A stretch of DNA of 64,000 bases, from positions 35,166,095 through 35,230,094 of the forward strand of contig OX419338.1 of the NCBI GenBank assembly GCA_948470475.1. Direction: 5' to 3'. The first letter of the stretch is position 1. Each line of letters starts with the position of its first letter. Of the stretch, positions 59,670-64,000 are shown in pieces. Position numbers and translations under genes: made by a program. The stretch comes from Galaxea fascicularis. Lineage: Eukaryota; Cnidaria; Anthozoa; Scleractinia; Euphylliidae. The notes below the pieces were generated by a model. It was not told where the DNA came from. It saw nothing but the letters and a program-made list of their open reading frames with translations, and searched no databases.

Positions 59670-60366
59670 CCATGTTAAATATTCAAGCCTTAATTAAAAA
59701 TTTCCAGAAAGGATTGTAGTTTGTTCACAGAACTACACAGACAAACCAGGATGAGCAGGAGCTACCCCCAGGGCACTACCATGAATCTTTCAATAGCCAC
59801 ACACAAAAAATACGTGCCAAATTTTCCACCCCCAAAAAATGCCGGAATTACAAATTTCAAACCCAAAAAAATCCTTCGATCATCCCTGTCACATGATGTC
59901 CGGAGTACCCTCCCCCTGCTCCAGGTTTTGTTGGTCCTTGTTATTTGTGTTGGTGATAAAAATATGGTAAATATTCCCAGAACAAGCCCGGGCCACTTGT
60001 TGCCCAATATAAAGATTCAAAAGACCAAAATCAAAATCAGCCACGGATTTTGATTACAAGTTCTCGTTATAAATTACCTGACGAAATTGATTCATTCGGC
60101 TTCAAAAGCCCAACAAGGTGGTCTTGTCCGTCTGTGTATTCCAGTGCACGACAAAATGCATCAAACGCTTTCGGTCCACGACGGGGTAAAATGTCCAGGA
60201 GCATTTCCGCTTGAGAGGTTCGAGTACGCTCTTCTTTCACGGACTCGAGATCATTTTCTGAAAAGATTTCCTCTTGAAAGAGATAATTTGACAACCGTAT
60301 GGCTTCTAAATCCTGCACTAGAGCAAGTCTATTTCTTCTTAACAGATTTTTATGCCTTTTATCCAT
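58343..60366 (-). CDS. CARD-containing initiator-like caspase (2 exons)
   Basis: Minus-strand exons 60366-60078 and 59298-58343 join in phase to 414 aa. Residues 1-~92 form a CARD-like six-helix region (HKNLLRRNRLALVQDLE.., LDILPRRGPKAFDAFCRAL), used for recruitment to adaptor complexes. After a ~55-aa linker comes the caspase domain: RGGSDLDAD with the conserved S1 arginine region, catalytic His234 in CLLSHGLEG, and catalytic Cys277 in FIQACRG. The large/small subunit linker has a DVTDG site that could be self-cleaved. The small subunit has SWSHLQKGSWF where family members usually have SWR..GSWF, so the second substrate-pocket arginine is Ser348 here. The role would be proteolysis in cell death or immune signalling (caspase-2/9-like), inferred from the family. 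It is head-to-head with the NEURL4-like gene. Confidence 0.92.
59551..59910. mobile_element. 360-bp MITE in the caspase intron
   Basis: The inverted ends GGTACTCCAGATTTCATATG and the inverse of ACATGATGTCCGGAGTACC continue into GACAGG.ATGATTGAA and its inverse. The interior contains poly-C, poly-A and an (AT)n run at 59,647-59,669. It is related to 57,711-58,000. Confidence 0.85.
59647..59669. repeat. (AT)n microsatellite
   Basis: Eleven or so AT units directly after a poly-A stretch, inside the MITE. Confidence 0.9.
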
Positions 60367-60572
60367 TTCTCTTTGAGCTTGCAGTCGCTTGCAGTGGAAA
60401 CTAAAAAGGGACGCTATAAGGTTGTTTGTAACAAAGGATTCTATTGGATGATTTTACTCGGAAAATCTTAGGACCAATCACAGTAACTTTAAGAATATTA
60501 GCAAAAATATATCAACAGTCAGTTCGGTCAGTGGCAACCCCATGAGTAACAAACTTGAAAGAAAAACAAAAG
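60367..60572. promoter_or_regulatory. Probable bidirectional promoter, caspase / NEURL4-like
   Basis: Only 206 bases separate the two divergent start codons. The gap holds an inverted CCAAT box (ATTGG, 60,443-60,447) and a direct one (CCAAT, 60,474-60,478). No TATA box is obvious. This arrangement is typical of compact bidirectional promoters. Confidence 0.6.
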
Positions 60573-62798
60573 ATGGCGGAGTTTCATCGGTGCCACGGTT
60601 CTCTGGTATTTTTAAGCAATAGTAACCGAACGGCTCGAAGACGAAGCTCCGCCGCAGAGTTTAACAATGGCCTAATATTCAGCAATAGTCCACTTGAGGA
60701 TAATGAAATATTTGAAGTTCGGCTGGACCGAAAAATCGGTAATTGGTCTGGGTCGTGGGCAATTGGCTTGACCTGTGGTGATCCAGGCGGTATGGAAATT
60801 CCGTCGAGCTCAAGCGGGCTCAAAAATGGATCTTGGATTATGTCTGGGATGTCTGTTTTAAAGGACGGTTCCTCTTTTGTGGAAGAATATGGTCAAGATC
60901 TTGACGAGCTGAAAGAGGGAGATAGAATCGGGGTCCAAAGAACAGTGAATGGTTGCCTGCATTTCTTTGTTAATGGTGTGGATTTGGGTGTAGCGGCAAC
61001 AAATATTCCTCAAACAGTTCATGCTGTTATTGATTTGTACGGAAGATGCGTTGAAATATCAATTTATAGGGCTTATAATAGTGCTACGGGTAAGTGTAGA
61101 CAGGATAAGTGGTAGGAAACATTTAACAGATGTTTCTAGTACTTAATATTTTTAGGCTCAGCAGGTGAGGAATTATGTGGTTTAAAAATGTCACATTTTG
61201 TTACGTTTTTAATTGATCAAGGGGGTACTTCAGACAACGGAACATAAAATCAAAATAATACGTTGTAATTAAGGGTTAAATATCAGTTTCCGGTGTTGCT
61301 TCGAATCCAGTGAGCAATGAGCTTTTGAAACTTAAGAAACATTTCATGCACATACTGCACCTTGATGGCCATGTTGTGGTTTAATGATTTTTGTTGAACG
61401 AAAATTGATGTTAGCCTCGAAAATTACTTTAATTGATGTTAGCCTTGAAAATTATTATTGTGTGCAAAGTATAATAAAACTGGTTTTAAAATTGACAGAT
61501 TTAAGCCGTAGCATTTACCATATACCTGACAAAATATGAAAAACATTCTGAAAGCAATGTATGGTTCCTGAAAATATCCATACCCAGAACGTTTTTTGTT
61601 TTGTTCCCCCCCCCCCCACCCCACACCCCACCAGAAAATTCCAATTTTGCTCCATACTCTTCTTTAAACACTTTTGCTTTCCTCCTCCCCCTTGGAATTT
61701 CCATAAGCCTTCCATGGAGGAGCTACAGTGTATGGATATTTTCTGAAGCTGAACCATGTTGATTTCAGAACTAGCATGTACAAGAAGCTTGAAATCTGGC
61801 CATGGTGGATGTTACAAAAAATTGTTGCATGAGTTGCGTCGCTGTCTAGAAGTTTCGTGAATATTCAAATTACCGATAGTGTCGTATCACTGTGCATAAA
61901 CAGTTTTTCAAGTTTACATGTGATGCTGTAAATAGTTCAGTGTTGTAATGCTACTATAATTAGGTGAGCCGGAAAGTTCTAGAATCTTATGCTGTTAAGT
62001 GTATAAGTCAGTCGGTGTATTTTTTTTTTTTTTTTTTTCGAGGAGAGGGAATGTTTTGAGTCAGTAGTGTTTATTAAAGTGTGACAGAGGTCGTGTGTAC
62101 ATTTGGCAGAGGCCGTGTTTATTTTAATGTGATGGAGGTCAAAGTGTAATTTACAAGCCTGGCATGTGCTTGTTGTGGAGTTATTTGTGCGGAATTTGCT
62201 ACGTTCATTTGGAATAAATAATTTGGTTGCTGTTCTGACAACCCTGTGTTGTGTTTGGACTTCAAACCACCTACCGCTCACACAATGAACTCGTAACAGT
62301 GGATTAATTGTATGTTCATTATATGTAGGTTAGGTGATCATCTTATATGGAATGCAGAAGTAAAACACTAATCAACTATTTTTCATTGTCACTTTCACTC
62401 AGATGCAACTGTGCCAGATACAGTGCAGACAATTCCTTCCACTGCATCAGTGTGTTTCCATCCTCACTGTGGTTCCTTAATAAAACTTTCCAACAATAAC
62501 AGAACCGCTGAACGACAGAGGCCAACAGAGGAATTCAAGAATGCTGTGACTCTTACAAATATACCATTAAGAAATGATAAATTATTTGAGGTGAGTAAGC
62601 TAACCTGCAAAGCTACAGTGCATTCATTTTTTTGATGGGCAAGTCGTGCCAGTTAAAATGGACATCCATGATTTTCAAATCATTTTTTCTTCTGTCCCCA
62701 AGCTTCCTCTTCATAACGCTAGGTCATTTTCACTGAAGTATTTCAATAGCATTAAAAAAACATGCCTGCTCTGCAGGCTTTGACTAAGTAGGAATATC

Positions 62799-62837
<39 letters not shown>

Positions 62838-63113
62838 CTGACAGACAGCAAGCTTAAAGTGGTAGTGTGTGGTTTTTGGGAAAGGTTTGTTCACTAAATG
62901 TTTGTTTTCCAGGTTGAAATAGAATGTGTTACAGAGCTATGGGCAGGTTCTATTGAGGTGGGTGTTACCAGCCACGATCCCGAGGACATAGATTTACCAC
63001 CTACCATGACAAGCATGCCTACAGGGACATGGATGCTGAGTGGGACATCAATCTTTGCAAATGGCAAAGAAGTCAAAAGAGATTACTCAAGTATCAACCT
63101 AGAAACCCTAAAG
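60573..63113 (+). CDS. NEURL4: Neuralized-like protein 4 (NEURL4-like), N-terminal part, 3 exons seen
   Basis: Exons 60573-61089, 62403-62590 and 62913-63113 join in phase and stop at a donor, so the gene continues to the right. The start is the ATG in AAGATGGCGG at 60,573. Exon 1 encodes a full first neuralized homology repeat (NHR): FHRCHGSLVFLS.., NGLIFSNSPLEDNEIFEVRLDR, WSGSWAIGLT, the EEYGQDLDELKEGDRIGVQRT stretch (kept here in part), HFFVNGVDLGVAA and VIDLYGRC. Exons 2 and 3 begin the second NHR (HCGSLIKLSNNNRTAERQRP; LFE|VEIECVTELWAGSIEVGVTS; GTWMLSGTSIFANG). NEURL4 has six NHRs and acts at centrioles with CP110 and HERC2; that knowledge comes from vertebrates. The closest match among NHR proteins, by recollection of its NHR1 pattern, is NEURL4 rather than NEURL1. 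Confidence 0.9.
61564..61755. mobile_element. ~190-bp MITE in intron 1 of the NEURL4-like gene
   Basis: Inverted ends GGTTCCTGAAAATATCCATA and the inverse of GTATGGATATTTTCTGAAG..GAACC. The interior has a poly-C run (61,606-61,619) and the conserved CTCCCCCTTGGAATTTCCAT. Sister copy at 47,571-47,755. Confidence 0.8.
62812..62835. repeat. (GA)n microsatellite
   Basis: About twelve GA units in intron 2 of the NEURL4-like gene. Confidence 0.9.
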
Positions 63114-64000
63114 GTACTTCTTTTATGAAATAATTGATTTTTCTCTGCATGTTGTGGGCTGTAGTTACACACTAGTGTGTTTTTGTCAAGGTTAAGGTAT
63201 TCCTGGAGGCTAAATTGGCCAAATTTGGCTAGGTTTGACAGATATATTTTAACAGAAAAATAAACGGTGGCAAGGTCACTTTACCATCAGTTGTTTTTCA
63301 ATCCTCATAGTTTGAGAAAAAATATTCAGGGGGGAGACACCTGTTAAGGAATGTGTGGAATTCAGGAGGATAAGGGGCGTGGTCCAGCACTCCTCAAATC
63401 ACCCAAAGTCTCAAAACTGAACTGGGATTTATTACATCACGGTAATATTTGGTATGCAACTAATATAAGCAAAGACTCAAGTTTTCACCGCAGTGCGCAT
63501 TTTCATTTTGAATTGTCACATTTTTATGTCCAAAATTACAAAAGTTTACCTCGATGAGATGTGAGTTTCCTTTACTCGGGAAATATTTCACTCCAGAGTG
63601 CGCACTGCGGTGTAAAGTTTCCTTTTTCATTATACTTTTGCCCTGCCAAGTTTGAAATCCAGACGATATATCGTTGCGAAGTATGATTAAAAAATATAGC
63701 GTCCTATCATGGCGTATTTGACTGTTGTAGCTGTAAATCGGCCATAAATTTCGGAAAAAGTCTTATTTCCTCTCGCTTCGTGCCTTGTTCGATGGCAGCC
63801 ATGTTTTCTGTATCTACAGTATCTATTTCCAGCGGAGAAACACAGAATACTCTCCCATATACGGTGAAATTGACCTTTTTGGTTGACCTATTTTTCCCGC
63901 GAAACCAATCAGAGCGTGACTTGACGCCTTCACCTAGCAACGACACCTCGCTCGCTATAATTACTGCGTGATGACAGCGACTTCCTTTGTGGGAACTCAC
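63114..64000 (+). other. Intron sequence of the NEURL4-like gene; no exon seen
   Basis: No continuation of the second NHR is found before the window ends. An inverted repeat pairs AGTTTTCACCGCAGTGCGCA (63,480) with GTGCGCACTGCGGTGTAAAG (63,599), probably another small foldback element. Confidence 0.55.

Noticed and set aside
1..64000. CRISPR array, prokaryotic operon or phage-like system
   Set aside because: Regular spaced repeats, ribosome-binding-site-led operons and phage genes are absent. Gene structure is clearly metazoan with introns.

Overview
The window looks like nuclear DNA of a cnidarian, most probably a stony coral or close anthozoan. The genes have introns with GT-AG boundaries. 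The encoded proteins are metazoan: a CARD-caspase, a NEURL4-type neuralized protein, a CUB/LDLa receptor, a WD40 protein and Mx/dynamin-like GTPases. The AT-rich non-coding DNA is packed with short inverted-repeat (MITE/foldback) elements, a tRNA-derived SINE and decayed LINE pieces. The taxon is inferred from gene content and repeat style, not proven.

Layout. 1-15,340 is repeat-rich and has no convincing host gene. It holds decayed non-LTR retrotransposon fragments, a 1.2-kb element with ~330-bp terminal inverted repeats and a small internal ORF, and several MITEs. About 15,750-35,160 is a ~10-kb tandem segmental duplication. Each unit carries a seven-exon Mx/dynamin-like large GTPase gene on the + strand (copy A 719 aa, copy B 712 aa). 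Both reading frames are intact through every splice junction I could place. 35,766-50,354 is a nine-exon WD40-repeat gene on the - strand (538 aa), with foldback elements and a divergent duplicated exon in its introns. 52,207-53,955 is an intronless + strand gene for a three-CUB, LDLa, single-pass membrane protein with a PPxY tail. 58,343-60,366 (-) is a two-exon CARD-caspase. It is head-to-head with the start of a NEURL4-like gene (60,573 to beyond the assigned exons, +), and a ~206-bp gap separates the two start codons.

How the genes relate. The GTPase pair (if truly Mx-like) and the CARD-caspase belong to families used in innate immunity and cell death, but nothing in the sequence shows that they share regulation. 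The GTPase pair has a non-canonical P-loop (AKT where GKS/T is expected) in both copies, and the caspase lacks the usual SWR arginine. The most unusual non-coding object is a perfect 78-bp inverted repeat enclosing a 74-bp tRNA-like unit at 48,041-48,270. Exon boundaries were placed by eye from reading frame and splice consensus; there is no transcript support.
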